Shown: positions 40,054 to 53,100 of the stretch, piece by piece
Layout of the letters: the number at the start of each line of letters is the position of its first letter
How positions within the stretch are numbered: the stretch's first letter is position 1
DNA from: Puccinellia tenuiflora
Taxonomy: Eukaryota > Streptophyta > Magnoliopsida > Poales > Poaceae
Length of the DNA: 64,000 nucleotides
Direction: 5' to 3'
NCBI GenBank assembly: GCA_012064385.1
Contig: QRDG01000816.1
Location: 988,543 to 1,052,542 of the forward strand
Notes under the pieces: generated by a model
Databases searched by the model: none
Seen by the model: only the letters and a program-made list of their open reading frames with translations
What the model was told of the DNA's origin: nothing
Position numbers and translations under genes: made by a program

Positions 40054-43000
40054 CTATTTGCTGTCCAACCCGGCACCGATGATAACGGTGTGGTCCGGGT
40101 TAGACTCATCAACTCCGACTTTCTTGGACTCCTTTGCTGCGGGTTGGCTGGACTCGGCACGCCGAGTTGAGCAGACTGGGCCAGAGCCACCACCTCAAGA
40201 ATTCTCTTCTTCTCCGCAGCGATCACCAAAGACTCGGCCAGACAAGACCCGGCAGAAGCACACTCCATAGAACGCTTGTAGTCTCCCGAGATGGTGATGA
40301 CACCATTTGGTCCCGGAAGCTTCATCTTCAGGTAAGCCACATGAGTGGACGCCATGAACTTGGCGAGTGCTGGTCTACCGAGTAGGGCGTGATACGGGCT
40401 TTCGAGGTCCACAACCTCGAATAGCAGACTCTCAGTTCGGCAATTGCTCTTGTCGCCAAATGCGACATCTACCCAAACTGTGCCCATAGGCGCATGCGAG
40501 ACACCCGGCACGATACCATGGAAGGTGGTCCTGCTTGGCTGCATCATGTTCTTGGTTATGCCGAGTTTGACCATGGTGTCTCGATACATAATGTTGATGC
40601 TACTCCCGTTGTCCACAAGAACCCTGGAGAATCTGACATTAATGCTGGGCCCGACGAATGTCGGATCCAACACTAGGGCATAACCCCCAGGATTCGGCAT
40701 GACCCTTGGATGGTCATTGATGCTCCAAGTGATCTGATCCTCGGACCAGTACATGAACTTGGGCACGGGCGGTATGACCGCATTCACCTCCATCGCGCGC
40801 CGGTGTTGGCTCTGCTTATCAGTTGGCTCGGTCACAAAGACCATATAACTCTGATGCGGCTCTCTGTACTCGTTCTGCCGACTCGGGCCGGCGTTGTTGT
40901 TGCGGTTGTAGTTGTTGTTGGCCACCTGTTTGACATTTTCCTGCCTCGGCTGAGTGTTCAGAGGCTTAGTGTTTGCACCAGTGAGAGGTGCAGGTCTGGA
41001 TGCCGGACCAGCAGTTACTGGCTTGCGCTTGTGCCAATCGCAGTCCCGGGTCGAATGTTGAGCCGGTCTGCTGGGGTGCCTGGTGTGATAGCAGCAGGGG
41101 CCATCCAGCATTTTCTCGTAAGTGAACCTCTCCTGGTCATCCCACTACTTCTTGTTGCCATTCCATGGTTTCTTTTCGCCGTTCCACGGCTTCCTCTCGC
41201 CGTTCCACGGCCTCTTCTCGCCATTCCACGACCTCTTTCCTTCCGAGTTCTGGCCCCAAGAGGGACCATCATTTTTCTGACGCTGGCTGCTGCCGGCATC
41301 AACTTGATCTTGGTCGATAGCTGCAACTTGATCCGAACCATACCGATAATCCGGCCTGTCATCTCTTCTCTTGTTTCGGTTGTCCGGGCGATCGCTACGC
41401 CGATCTGATCTGTCTCGGTCTTGAGCAGGATACCTCTTGCCCACATCAACCTGGGTCAGCAAAGGCTGTGTCGGATCACCGAGTGCATAGCTGTCTGCTA
41501 TTGCCATTGTTTCGTCCAAAGTGGCCGGCATCTCCCTCTGGAGTCTTTGCCAAAGCATGGAGCCATGTCGGCATCCTTGCGCAAACCAAGCTATGTCCTG
41601 TGACTCGATTACCCCTTCACAGGAGTTCCGGATCATGCTCCACCGGGTAAGATACTCCTGGTCTATCTCTTCTTCTCTCTGCCGACACATGGACAGCTGC
41701 TGAGGGCGATTCGGCCTCTTGTATGTGCTGGAGAAGTTGCTGACGAAAGCGTCGGAGAAGTCGAGCCAGCAATCAATGCTGTTCTCCTCCAAGTTGTTCA
41801 GCCAGATCCGGGCTGGCCCCTCTAGCATTTGCGGTACATACCGCACAGCCCATCGGCGACTGCCACCAGCGATATGCACCGCTGTGACATAATCTGTCAA
41901 CCAGTCCTCCGGCTTGGTGCTGCCGTCATAGGTCTTGGCACCCCGGGGGAGCTGGAAATTCGGCACCGGTGGCTGTTTCATGATCCGGGGTCCAAAGCAT
42001 GCAGGACCCGGTGGGCCTTGCTCCTCCAGCAGTTCAGACAGATAGATTCTATCAAGCTTGTTGCGGACGTCGTGAGCTGGTAGCTGGCGAGCTCCCAGCC
42101 TAGCACCGAGTGCACTCTCGGTCGCCAGATCTTTGAATCTTGTGTACCCGGCCCGCCCCATGGCCGAGTAACCATCGTCATATCGGTCAGCGACCTGCTC
42201 GGCGTACCCGGCACCCGGTTGCTGCCGAGGTGGATTGGGTACCGGATACCAAGGTGGCTGACCCGGATTTGCCGGGTTGACCCGGTTGGCTTCATGTCTG
42301 CCCTGAACGGGTCCTAGGGCTCCCTGACCGAGTTGGCCTTGGGCAGCTTTCTGCTTTCCGGAATATACCGGATCATACGCCAGCAACTGTTTGTTCTTAC
42401 CAGAGTTTACACTCTGGCCACGGCTTCCGCCGACATGTGGCGAAGAGGCCTGTCCCTTGGACATCGCCCCGGCACCACCATTTGAGTAGAGGTACCGGGA
42501 CCCACCTGCATCCGGGTTTGCATTCCGGAATGCCTCATTTTGACGGTTGGCTACAGCTACCAACTCATTCACTCGGTCCTGCTGCCTACTACGAGCTTCA
42601 CCGGATAAATTAGGTAACTCTGCTATGGCAGCCTCTGGAGCTCTAAGGTTCTTGCCCGGGGTACTGTATTTCGGCCGGCCCGCTGACACGTGACTAGCAG
42701 TTCTACTAGATCTGGCTCTACCATCTCTAGCTATCTCGGCATTGAGGTCTCTACCTCTAGCACGTACCTCATTTATGCGACTGACCGGGTTGGCTACCGG
42801 CGTAAAACCATGAGCGATGTTGTACTCACGGAGAGAGATGTCGAAATCCTGTCTGACTCGGGCCACCTCCTGGGCCTCCCGGAGTATCTCCTGGCGCTGC
42901 TATTCCAACTCCGCCTGAGTTAGCACAGCATCTGCATTTGGAGCCACCAGGTTGCCAGCTTCTCAATCCCGTCCTGCAGAGGACTTGGTGCTACCGGCAC

Positions 43001-43474
43001 AGCAGACGTACCGGCCTGCTCCTGACGGTTCTCCGGCCTCTCCAGCGGCGGGCGCGCCATGCTGGCAGACCTGGTGCTGACCTCGGCCACCCCGGCACTA
43101 GCAACCGGGGCGGTCATCATGACCTCTGCACAGCTAGCGGGGCGGGCGATACGTCGGTCGCGAGCTGCGCAAATAGCGGGGGGATCCGCAGCAACCTGCA
43201 CCCTTTCGGGAAACTGGCAGGGAACCTCGGTGGCGACGTAGACGGTGAGGGAGCCGAACTCGATGAGGCACCTGTTCCGAGGAAGCGGCCTGCTACCGAA
43301 ACAGCCGGCGTTGTCGCTGATGACGTTGAGCGAGCCGAACCTGTGGACAAGGCCACAGAGAATGCACTCACCCGATGCGATGAAGGAACCCGTCCGGATG
43401 AACACACCAGCCAGCGCCGCTGCTGGCCCCATGGTGGGCGCCAACTGTCGTGGTGGTGCACGGACAGATGCCAT
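40054..43474 (-). pseudogene. gag-pro: Tat-2 Gag-protease, decayed
   Basis: It begins at ATG 43474 inside the LTR, in frame through the primer site (QLAPTMG). Same domain order as Tat-3 with a shorter Lys-Pro-Trp-Asn-Gly repeat and protease VDNGSSINIMYRD. Lesions relative to Tat-3: frameshift near 42950; TAG at 42902-42900 where Tat-3 has CAG; TAG at 41147-41145 where Tat-3 has CAG; and a 22-bp deletion near 40130 that shifts the frame before the PR-RT junction. The PR-RT TAG (40056-40054) is at the same aligned codon as in Tat-3. The ~570-codon open stretch 42866-41145 is the largest surviving piece. Confidence 0.87.
43427..43443 (-). other. Tat-2 primer-binding site
   Basis: Minus strand TGGCGCCCACCATGGGG; one base differs from Tat-3 and creates an ATG in gag frame. 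Two bases separate it from the LTR end at 43446. Confidence 0.87.
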
Positions 43475-44382
43475 ATAGGCTTAAGGTGGGGCCGATTGGA
43501 CGCTGGAGGTACCGGGGAGGGCTTGCACGTGAAGACGTACACACTCGAACACACACACACACACATACGTTTTTACCCAGGTTCGGGGCTCTCGTGAGGA
43601 GATAACACCCCTACTCCTGCTTGTCTGATCTATATATGTGGGTTACAACTGAGTTACAAGCTGCTCCTTAAGCTGTGTGGGAAAGAACTAAGAGCTTTGG
43701 GCTCTCTACCGAGTCTCGGAGCTCTCTACCGAGTCTCGGAAAGGCTATGTGGCTCTCCTGCTAGCTCTCAAGGAACGACCAAGTGTTTATCCAGCGTCTG
43801 GGTATGCGTCCCCGTAAGAGGAGCCCCTGGTGCTCGTTATATAGGGAAACCCTGTGTACAGAGTTAGGGCTGATGTTTGTGCTGGCGTAGGCAGCACTGT
43901 GGCCACGCCGAGGTCTCTGACTGCTTCCGTCACCCCTGCGTGGCATGTCCAGTTCATCAACTCCTGTGCACTGCTCCGCCGTACTACATAGGTCAGCAGC
44001 GTGGAGGTCTGACTGCCCATGCTACCACCGAGTCAAGGAGTTGGCAGCACGTCCTGTCCTGCCAGTGGCAGGCCCCCTGCCCCGTGACTGTAGGGACAAG
44101 ATGTACGCCACGACCAACGCCGAGATAGAGCTTCATTCCTCCCGATCCGGCATAGGCATGCCAGACATTTCCTAACTCGGTTTCTCCTCTCCTGCACATA
44201 AGAACAACAAAGGAGATCCCGACATATAGAACACATGATCCGACATAGGGCTATGTCGGTAAGCCCTTACCCGGTTGACCCCGAATAAACCCATGTGCAT
44301 GTCGGTTTATCATTGACTCGGTCAACTCCGAGTCGAAGCTTATTTCACCATAATGACCCATCTCGGGGGCTGCCCCCCGACA
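43446..44382 (-). repeat. Tat-2 5' LTR (937 bp)
   Basis: TGTCGGGGGG (44382) to CACGACA (43446) on the minus strand. A TATA-like CTATATAAC lies near 43845-43837. A 26-bp duplication (GAGCTCTCTACCGAGTCTCGG) occurs at about 43700-43740. Inverted half-sites at 44240-44247 and 44252-44259. An ACAC microsatellite lies near 43550-43565. Confidence 0.9.
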
Positions 44383-44610
44383 GTGTGCGGGATTGTCTGT
44401 GGCAACGGTCACTTGTCCGGATCTTCTGCGCCACGCGGCGCGGTTTTGAAGGCGACCGTTTCGCCAGGCTCTACCTTTAAAAGGAGCAGTGGGGGGAACA
44501 GGCGGAGTTACCTCTCCCCACTCTGCCGCATTTAGCTCAAAATCATCTTGCGCTCTCCTGCGTTTTCCCTCTTCAGTTGCTCTTCTTCCCGGGCGGTGAT
44601 TCTCTTTCCG
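44383..44610 (+). promoter_or_regulatory. Tat-1 antisense-gene promoter remnant
   Basis: A TATA-like tttaaaagg at about 44476 precedes ATG 44611 by ~135 bases. Tat-2 is inserted about 90 bases upstream of this TATA and removed anything further upstream. Confidence 0.5.
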
Positions 44611-45961
44611 ATGGGGAATCGTACTTCGATGGTGAACTCTGGGACCCGGATGGGCTATCTCACCAACGGAAGTGAGGTCGGACGGCTTCGGCGGAAGGGC
44701 CTCCTGGGCTCGAAGGTTGTGGTGGAGACTCGCATTCCTGCGACCAACGAGGTCATGCCAAATCCCCGGAAAGGTGAGTTCGTCGTCTTTGCCTCGCATC
44801 TGTTGCGGGGCTTGGGATTGTCGGCGAGCTCCTTCTTCTGGGAGTTTTTGCTTTTTTATGGCCTTCAACCTCATCACCTGGGGGCAAACAGCATTACACA
44901 GCTAACATGCTTCATCACCCTTTGCGAGGCGTACTTGGGCCTTTGGCCCTCCGTCGAGCCTTTCTCCATCTTCTTCTACTTGCGGTCGCAGTCCGTCGAT
45001 AAGAAGCAATTTGACCGCGGCAGCGTTTCTATCAATCCGAGGGGCACGTCCCTTCCAAAAATCCACCTTCCGGACTCCATCGAGAAGTGGCAGGGCACAT
45101 ACTTCTATGTTCGGAATTGGACCCGGGATGACCGGATTAATCTGTCGGAATTCTCCAACGAGTTGCCCCAGGACAAGTCCTGGAACCGAAGGGTCATCAT
45201 TGATGAGCTCCTGAAGGAGGTTGTACTGAAGCAGGTGGATCGCTTGGTGAAGGCCGACTTGACATCCCGGGATTTGACTTTGACCTGGATGTCGCGCCGG
45301 GTGCTCCCGAGCCTGCAACGGGATCACGCAATGTGCTTCTTTTCTGGGCTCCGGGATCCCACCCGAGTTGATGTGGAGTGGAAGCTGTCGTCCGAAATGC
45401 GGTCTTGGGCTGGTCGCCTGACCATGGACCGCATTGGGATGAACTAGAAGTTCGGGCTAGAGGCGTTCTCGCACGAGGAGCGTGCTCCCGAGGTTGGATT
45501 CCCTTTTCCTTGCTTCTTAATCCTTTTCACATTTTCCTAGCCGGCTATGGCCTGACATGCCTTGCATGGTTTGCATCTCTTTGACCACCAGCGGGAAGAA
45601 GACTTCGGTCTAGTACTCTCGAAAGACTGGGAAGGGCCCTTCTCTAAGGACCTGACGGCAGCTCTTGCGGATTTCACCGCTGGTGAGCAGGAGGAGGAAG
45701 GCGAGATCGATGCGCCGGAAGCTGACCCGGCCGATGGAGACCCCGCTCATGCCGGCTTGGCAGAGGCGGAGGGCAGGCATGGTGACACCACGGAGGAGTC
45801 ATTAGACACCGGCGCCGAAGACGGCGATTCCAAGGCGGACAACGAGGCAACGTCCGCCATCGAGTCTGACCCGACCCTTTTATGAAGATTCCGATCTTGA
45901 GCGTGCCGCCCCTCCGTCGAAGCCGTCAACTCGCGGTAAGTCTCCTGCGCGTGATGCCGCC

Positions 45962-48900
45962 TGTAACGCCCCAAGATCGGTACTATGCAGATTTTAGCGT
46001 TCCAGCCAAATCCGCATAATAACGATCCTAAAGGACGCCCACCAGGCATAACGTGCAGGTCGCAACACACACGTTATGCGGGTGGAATTGTGATAACATT
46101 ACAACAGTTCTCGATGGAACCCACAAAAGAACATATATACAACAACGACTCACCGAGTCAAGAACAAAAGATACAATACAAAGATCCAAAAGAACAACGG
46201 AAGCGGGTAGCGTCCGGCTACGGACAAGATACAAATTGGACTAAGAGTCCTGAAGATAAGCAAAGGCACCATATCCCTGCCCAGGCCAAGCCGGAAGGAT
46301 TCCCAAGCTAATGTCGTCAGACTTCAAACCTGTTGGCTGCATGTGGAATAGCAGACCCGAAGGGGTCAGTACTATAAACAGTACTGGCAAGTAATACTCA
46401 CAAGATATCAAAACTGGAATTCCGGGGAAGAGGGTTAGCGATTGAGGTGGCAAGCAGCACTAACAACTTATAGAGACACGCTACAACTTTCGTCTATCAG
46501 AGACAAGGTAAGAGAGCGCATGAGAAGCCAACTATACTACACACCAAACAAACCCGCCCTAAAACGACTCCCTCGTATCCTCAACCCACGAGGAAGAAGT
46601 CCGGGCACTCACACGGTTGACAAGTTTTAATCAGATTATTATTCAAGTAATCTATCTTACTAGTCAAGTTATTATCATCATAAGGTGCAAGTTGTCTATG
46701 ATCTTTTTAGCCAGCGCATTTCACCAAGTCGTCCATAACCGCGGACACGGCTTTTCGAAAAGATTTCACCCTGCAGGGATGCACCAATGAACCCACACGC
46801 ATCGAAACTCTCGCTTAGAGGTGTACCGGTGGAGGTTTCGACGCAATGCTTCCCTTCTCTACAAACAAGTCCAGGGAGCCACCTAGCTAGGACTGATCCA
46901 CCTTGAGAGTCCGGCCGAAGCTTCGAGGTGGGCCTAACCGTTTGCGACTACGGCTAGGTGACACAAACTACCATGAGTTGGTCACTTCGCATCATACCGC
47001 AAGCCCTACCGTAAGTAACCACGTATCCAACTTACCATATCATCCGCGCTTGTAACCGTAGAAACACCCGAACTACTTGTGGCATCCTGGACAAGTTTGA
47101 GGATCCGGTAATAGATTGCGGGGAGGCCCATAGAACTCCCACATGTGGTTAGTGCGCTCAGTCTTGGATCAGCGGAAAAGAACTCGGGTCCTAGGCGACA
47201 CTAGCAGAACAAATCACCACGATTGGCCTTCTGCCGGTGCCTTATCTTTATTAAGTTATCCCATCGCAACAGAAATTAAAGATTACCATTTTAGTTGAGC
47301 CTAGATACCATGTTAACAAGACTAGACAAAGAGGTAACAAGACTGAAGCAAAGCACCTAAGCATGCACTACGACTCGCAAGGCCAACAAGGTAAACAAGC
47401 AACCGGGTAATAGGATGTGGAGGTGTGGCTATATCATGGCTGCAAGGTAAACATGCATATAGGATCGGACACAAGCATCGTGACATAAGGCTAGCAAGGA
47501 ACAAAAGATAGGACGAGTGAGAGACAGAAAACAAGCAAAGATAGCAAGGGAGTATCACTTGCCTGCAATCCGGTAGAGGTAGCAGAACCTGTCGTTGCTC
47601 ACATCAACTCATCGGCCTATCCCGAAGAAGCAACAAACACTGGACAACGAAAAGATGCATTTTACTCTACGGCAAAAGAATCAGCATGTTGATGACATGA
47701 TGCATGACAATTTAAAGGTGATCCAATTTTATTCCCTAACACATGGCAAAGCATTTTAAATGGGATCGGTGCTCAATATAGATGCATCGGACAAAACCCC
47801 ATAATTAAATTGATTTAATTCGACTAAATGGATAAAGATGCGATGTTTAATTAATGATGCATGATTTTATAAGATATCGCATATATATATATGGCATATA
47901 GGGGTTTAGGGTTGGGGTCACACATCGGAAACGAGGAACTTCGGATTGGAAGCCACCGTCTTCGGGTTGTAGTCGAAGTAGTCGTCGTAGTCGAAGTAGT
48001 CGGGGTAGTCGTTCGTTCCGAGTCGAAGTAGTCGAGGTAGTCATTCATCCGGAGTCGGAGTAGTAGAGGTAGTCGACGTCGTGGAGGTAGTCGTACTCGG
48101 GTCGTCGTCGTTGCAGACCTTGGCGTTCCGGGCTTCGGGGTCGTCGGGGTTCACGATGGTCGGAGGTCACGACATCGGGCTTCACGGAGTCGGGGGAGAT
48201 CTTGTCATTGCATCCCGGTAGTCGAGGTAGACCTTGGCGGCGTCATCGGGGATCGGCCTTCACGAAGGCGGGCATCGGGAAACTTGCTTCACGACGGGAT
48301 CGGAAACGGGGAACCAGCGGGAACAACCGGTTTCACGGCACGGAGGCAACACGGAGATGGGAACGAACACGACGGGGAACAGGCATGACGGCACGGAGAC
48401 ACCGAAGAACGGAGCCGTCGGAGAAGCGCATCGGGGAACCGAATCGGAAACGGACCGTCGGAAACACAACACGACGGGAACAACGGGAGACGGAAACGGG
48501 AGCGTCGGGGACCATCGGGAAAATCCACGACACGATGTCAGGCACACGGACGGGAATCGTGCAGCGGGGACGTGCTACAAGAAAAGGGCACCGGGGCGGG
48601 ATCGGGTACGCGACAGGAACCAGCACCGGGGAACTCGGGCATGGACACGAACAGAGACACACGCAACAGCAGCATCAGCTCGGGTGGTGAAGACGTCGGG
48701 AGCAGAGAAGGACAGCGGGAGGCGACGGACGGCTGCCGAGGAGACCGGCGACAGGATGCGGAGGAGCAGGCCGACCAAAGCCGGGTCGAGGCGAGGAGCT
48801 CACGCGGAGCTGGACGCGGCCGTGCGGGAGACTGGGACGCCGGAGGAAGGAGAGCTGGCCGGCTTGGGCCGGAGCCGGTCGAGGCGGAGGGAGGAGGTGA

Positions 48901-49759
48901 GGTGGAGGACGCCAGGGAGGAGAGAACGGGGCGGAGGCCGGCGAGGGGAGCTCGGGCTCGAGCCGGAGAGAGGAGAGCCGGCGCAGGCGGGGAGCAGCCG
49001 GGGAGGAGGTGCAGGTGCTGGGCGGCGCCAGCCGGAGGAAGGCGAGGCGAGGACGCAGAGGCGCGGGAGCCCCGTCTCGAACGAGGCGGCGCGATGGAGG
49101 AGTTGGGCCGGAGGTGGAGAGGAGGGAGGTGAGGCGAGAGCGGCAGGGCGCGGGGAGGTCGAGGAGCAGGGGACGAGGGCGCCGGAAGGGAGAGGAGCCG
49201 GGAGGAGGAGCTCGACCGAGGAGCTACAGGGGGCGACGGCGGGAGGAGATGGAGCAGAGAGGCGCAGGTGCGTGTGGCCACGGCAGGAAGAAAAGGATAA
49301 AGGGAGAAAGAAAAAGAAGAAAAGAAGAAAAGGGAGAGGGAAAAAGGGAGAGTAGGGGGAAAAAGAGAAGAAATAGGGGGTGGAAGGATGGATTTGCGAA
49401 ACGCCAAAAACAGAGGAGGGTGGCTGCAAAAGTCAGGGGGTGGGAAAGGAAAAAGCCAGAGGCAGAATTAGGGTTTGGTCTAGGGTTTGCTTGCTGGGCT
49501 TTTGGGCCTAGCTAGCTGGGCTTCTCTCTCGCAACTCAAAACGTTTTTATTTTGCAAATTTAATTTTGACAAATAATTTTCGAAAACGGAGACGACTGTC
49601 TCGATAAAAATATTTTCCGACAATTTTAGAAAAATAAAATAGGTTTTAATAAAAATAATTTTTGTTGCCAAAATGCAATGCACATGATGCTGATGTCATG
49701 CTGATGCAAAAATAAAATAACAGGCAATTCTATTTTGGGGAAAAACCCCGGGCATTACA
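45962..49759 (-). repeat. BigLTR-6 3' LTR (3.8 kb)
   Basis: It contains, from left to right on the plus strand, a moderately AT-rich stretch, a GTAGTCG-rich tract (about 47960-48110), then ~1.3 kb of GC- and purine-rich sequence, then an AT-rich end. The long ORF at 48234-49355 (Arg/Gly/Glu-rich, no domain) and antisense ORFs come from base composition and are not called as genes. Confidence 0.92.
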
Positions 49760-50199
49760 ACCGACACCACTAACAAGGGATCTCGTCCCGAGATCCACGC
49801 TACCGTCGGGGGGAAGAAGAGCAAGGTAAACTATCGAATCTTCGAGCGGCGTGTAGATCTTCTCGACACCACTAACAAGAGGTTCTTGCTCACGTTGATG
49901 ACGATGTCCGTATTCGAGATTCTTCTGAAGATCGAACCTATTAGGTCAAGGCAAGAGATCGTCCACCCACGAAGATGCTATAACCGGAGGATATATAAGA
50001 GAGAAGATTTAAAATCATATAAGGTCAGAGGAGGAAAGAAGGTAGAGGTAAGGAGTAAACAAGAATCCTATTGAGATACTTTCAAATAGATTTTAGTAAA
50101 ATAGTTTTGGACACTCTACAAACAACGACCGTTAGCTAGGTTATCCTACAGGCTGACTGGACCGAGGGGTATCGAAGAACCAGAGCTCTGATACCACTT
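49760..50199 (-). other. BigLTR-6 interior (440 bp)
   Basis: No coding capacity. It holds the primer site at its right end. The phrase ACACCACTAACAAG occurs twice (about 49764 and 49866). The expected polypurine tract next to 49760 is not obviously purine-rich (minus strand TTAGTGGTGTCGGT). Confidence 0.8.
50185..50196 (-). other. BigLTR-6 primer-binding site
   Basis: Minus strand TGGTATCAGAGC, complementary to the 3' end of plant initiator methionine tRNA, and followed by TCTG. Confidence 0.92.
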
Positions 50200-53100
50200 T
50201 GTAACGCCCCAAGATCGGTACTATGCAGATTTTAGCGTTCCAGCCAAATCCGCATAATAACGATCCTAAAGGACGCCCACCAGGCATAACGTGCAGGTCG
50301 CAACACACACGTTATGCGGGTGGAATTGTGATAACATTACAACAGTTCTCGATGGAACCCACAAAAGAACATATATACAACAACGACTCACCGAGTCAAG
50401 AACAAAAGATACAATACAAAGATCCAAAATAACAACGGAAGCGGGTAGCGTCCGACTACGGACAAGATACAAATTGGACTAAGAGTCCTGAAGATAAGCA
50501 AAGGCACCATATCCCTGCCCAGGCCAAGCCGGAAGGATTCCCAAGCTAATGTCGTCAGACTTCAAACCTGTTGGCTGCATGTGGAATAGCAGACCCGAAG
50601 GGGTCAGTACTATAAACAGTACTGGCAAGTAATACTCACAAGATATCAAAACTGGAATTCCGGGGAAGAGGGTTAGCGATTGAGGTGGCAAGCAGCACTA
50701 ACAACTTATAGAGACACGCTACAACTTTCGTCTATCAGAGACAAGGTAAGAGAGCGCATGAGAAGCCAACTATACTACACACCAAACAAACCCGCCCTAA
50801 AACGACTCCCTCGTATCCTCAACCCACGAGGAAGAAGTCCGGGCACTCACACGGTTGACAAGTTTTAATCAGATTATTATTCAAGTAATCTATCTTACTA
50901 GTCAAGTTATTATCATCATAAGGTGCAAGTTGTCTATGATCTTTTTAGCCAGCGCATTTCACCAAGTCGTCCATAACCGCGGACACGGCTTTTCGAAAAG
51001 ATTTCACCCTGCAGGGATGCACCAATGAACCCACACGCATCGAAACTCTCGCTTAGAGGTGTACCGGTGGAGGTTTCGACGCAATGCTTCCCTTCTCTAC
51101 AAACAAGTCCAGGGAGCCACCTAGCTAGGACTGATCCACCTTGAGAGTCCGGCCGAAGCTTCGAGGTGGGCCTAACCGTTTGCGACTACGGCTAGGTGAC
51201 ACAAACTACCATGAGTTGGTCACTTCGCATCATACCGCAAGCCCTACCGTAAGTAACCACGTATCCAACTTACCATATCATCCGCGCTTGTAACCGTAGA
51301 AACACCCGAACTACTTGTGGCATCCTGGACAAGTTTGAGGATCCGGTAATAGATTGCGGGGAGGCCCATAGAACTCCCACATGTGGTTAGTGCGCTCAGT
51401 CTTGGATCAGCGGAAAAGAACTCGGGTCCTAGGCGACACTAGCAGAACAAATCACCACGATTGGCCTTCTGCCGGTGCCTTATCTTTATTAAGTTATCCC
51501 ATCGCAACAGAAATTAAAGATTACCATTTTAGTTGAGCCTAGATACCATGTTAACAAGACTAGACAAAGAGGTAACAAGACTGAAGCAAAGCACCTAAGC
51601 ATGCACTACGACTCGCAAGGCCAACAAGGTAAACAAGCAACCGGGTAATAGGATGTGGAGGTGTGGCTATATCATGGCTGCAAGGTAAACATGCATATAG
51701 GATCGGACACAAGCATCGTGACATAAGGCTAGCAAGGAACAAAAGATAGGACGAGTGAGAGACAGAAAACAAGCAAAGATAGCAAGGGAGTATCACTTGC
51801 CTGCAATCCGGTAGAGGTAGCAGAACCTGTCGTTGCTCACATCAACTCATCGGCCTATCCCGAAGAAGCAACAAACACTGGACAACGAAAAGATGCATTT
51901 TACTCTACGGCAAAAGAATCAGCATGTTGATGACATGATGCATGACAATTTAAAGGTGATCCAATTTTATTCCCTAACACATGGCAAAGCATTTTAAATG
52001 GGATCGGTGCTCAATATAGATGCATCGGACAAAACCCCATAATTAAATTGATTTAATTCGACTAAATGGATAAAGATGCGATGTTTAATTAATGATGCAT
52101 GATTTTATAAGATATCGCATATATATATATGGCATATAGGGGTTTAGGGTTGGGGTCACACATCGGAAACGAGGAACTTCGGATTGGAAGCCACCGTCTT
52201 CGGGTTGTAGTCGAAGTAGTCGTCGTAGTCGAAGTAGTCGGGGTAGTCGTTCGTTCCGAGTCGAAGTAGTCGAGGTAGTCATTCATCCGGAGTCGGAGTA
52301 GTAGAGGTAGTCGACGTCGTGGAGGTAGTCGTACTCGGGTCGTCGTCGTTGCAGACCTTGGCGTTCCGGGCTTCGGGGTCGTCGGGGTTCACGATGGTCG
52401 GAGGTCACGGCATCGGGCTTCACGGAGTCGGGGGAGATCTTGTCATTGCATCCCGGTAGTCGAGGTAGACCTTGGCGGCGTCATCGGGGATCGGCCTTCA
52501 CGAAGGCGGGCATCGGGAAACTTGCTTCACGACGGGATCGGAAACGGGGAACCAGCGGGAACAACCGGTTTCACGGCACGGAGGCAACACGGAGATGGGA
52601 ACGAACACGACGGGGAACAGGCATGACGGCACGGAGACACCGAAGAACGGAGCCGTCGAAGAAGCGCATCGGGGAACCGAATCGGAAACGGACCGTCGGA
52701 AACACAACACGACGGGAACAACGGGAGACGGAAACGGGAGCGTCGGGGACCATCGGGAAAATCCACGACACGATGTCAGGCACACGGACGGGAATCGTGC
52801 AGCGGGGACGTGCTATAAGAAAAGGGCACCGGGGCGGGATCGGGTACGCGACAGGAACCAGCACCGGGGAACTCGGGCATGGACACGAACAGAGACACAC
52901 GCAACAGCAGCATCAGCTCGGGTGGTGAAGACGTCGGGAGCAGAGAAGGACAGCGGGAGGCGACGGACGACTGCCGAGGAGACCGGCGACAGGATGCGGA
53001 GGAGCAGGCCGACCAAAGCCGGGTCGAGGCGAGGAGCTCACGCGGAGCTGGACGCGGCCGTGCGGGAGACTGGGACGCCGGAGGAAGGAGAGCTGGCCGG

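Larger units (their letters stand above)
1090..44382 (-). mobile_element. Tat-2: Tat-lineage element, host of Tat-3, Tat-4 and LTR-7
   Basis: The 5' LTR is at 44382-43446 and the 3' LTR remnant at 1340-1090. Without nested elements the internal part is about 12 kb: primer site, gag-protease (43474-40054), RT and RNase H (40053-38342, continuing at 23821), integrase to 22334, tandem array, and antisense gene 2414-21508. Its outer right edge is 44382, next to gtgtg (44383-44387), the expected target copy; the left copy is outside the window. Coding is broken by frameshifts near 42950 and 40130, TAG codons at 42902, 41147 and 38652, and the insertions. It is the same family as Tat-3 with an estimated >90% nucleotide identity by eye. 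Confidence 0.9.

Noticed and set aside
48234..49355. 373-codon Arg/Gly/Glu-rich ORF in the BigLTR-6 LTR, and long antisense ORFs in the same place
   Set aside because: The region is GC- and purine-rich with open frames on several strands. The second LTR copy changes frame through a one-base indel near 53186, and there is no domain.
49760..50199. A cellular gene fragment captured by BigLTR-6
   Set aside because: The 440-bp interior has only a 62-codon frame with no recognisable similarity, and no exon-like structure.
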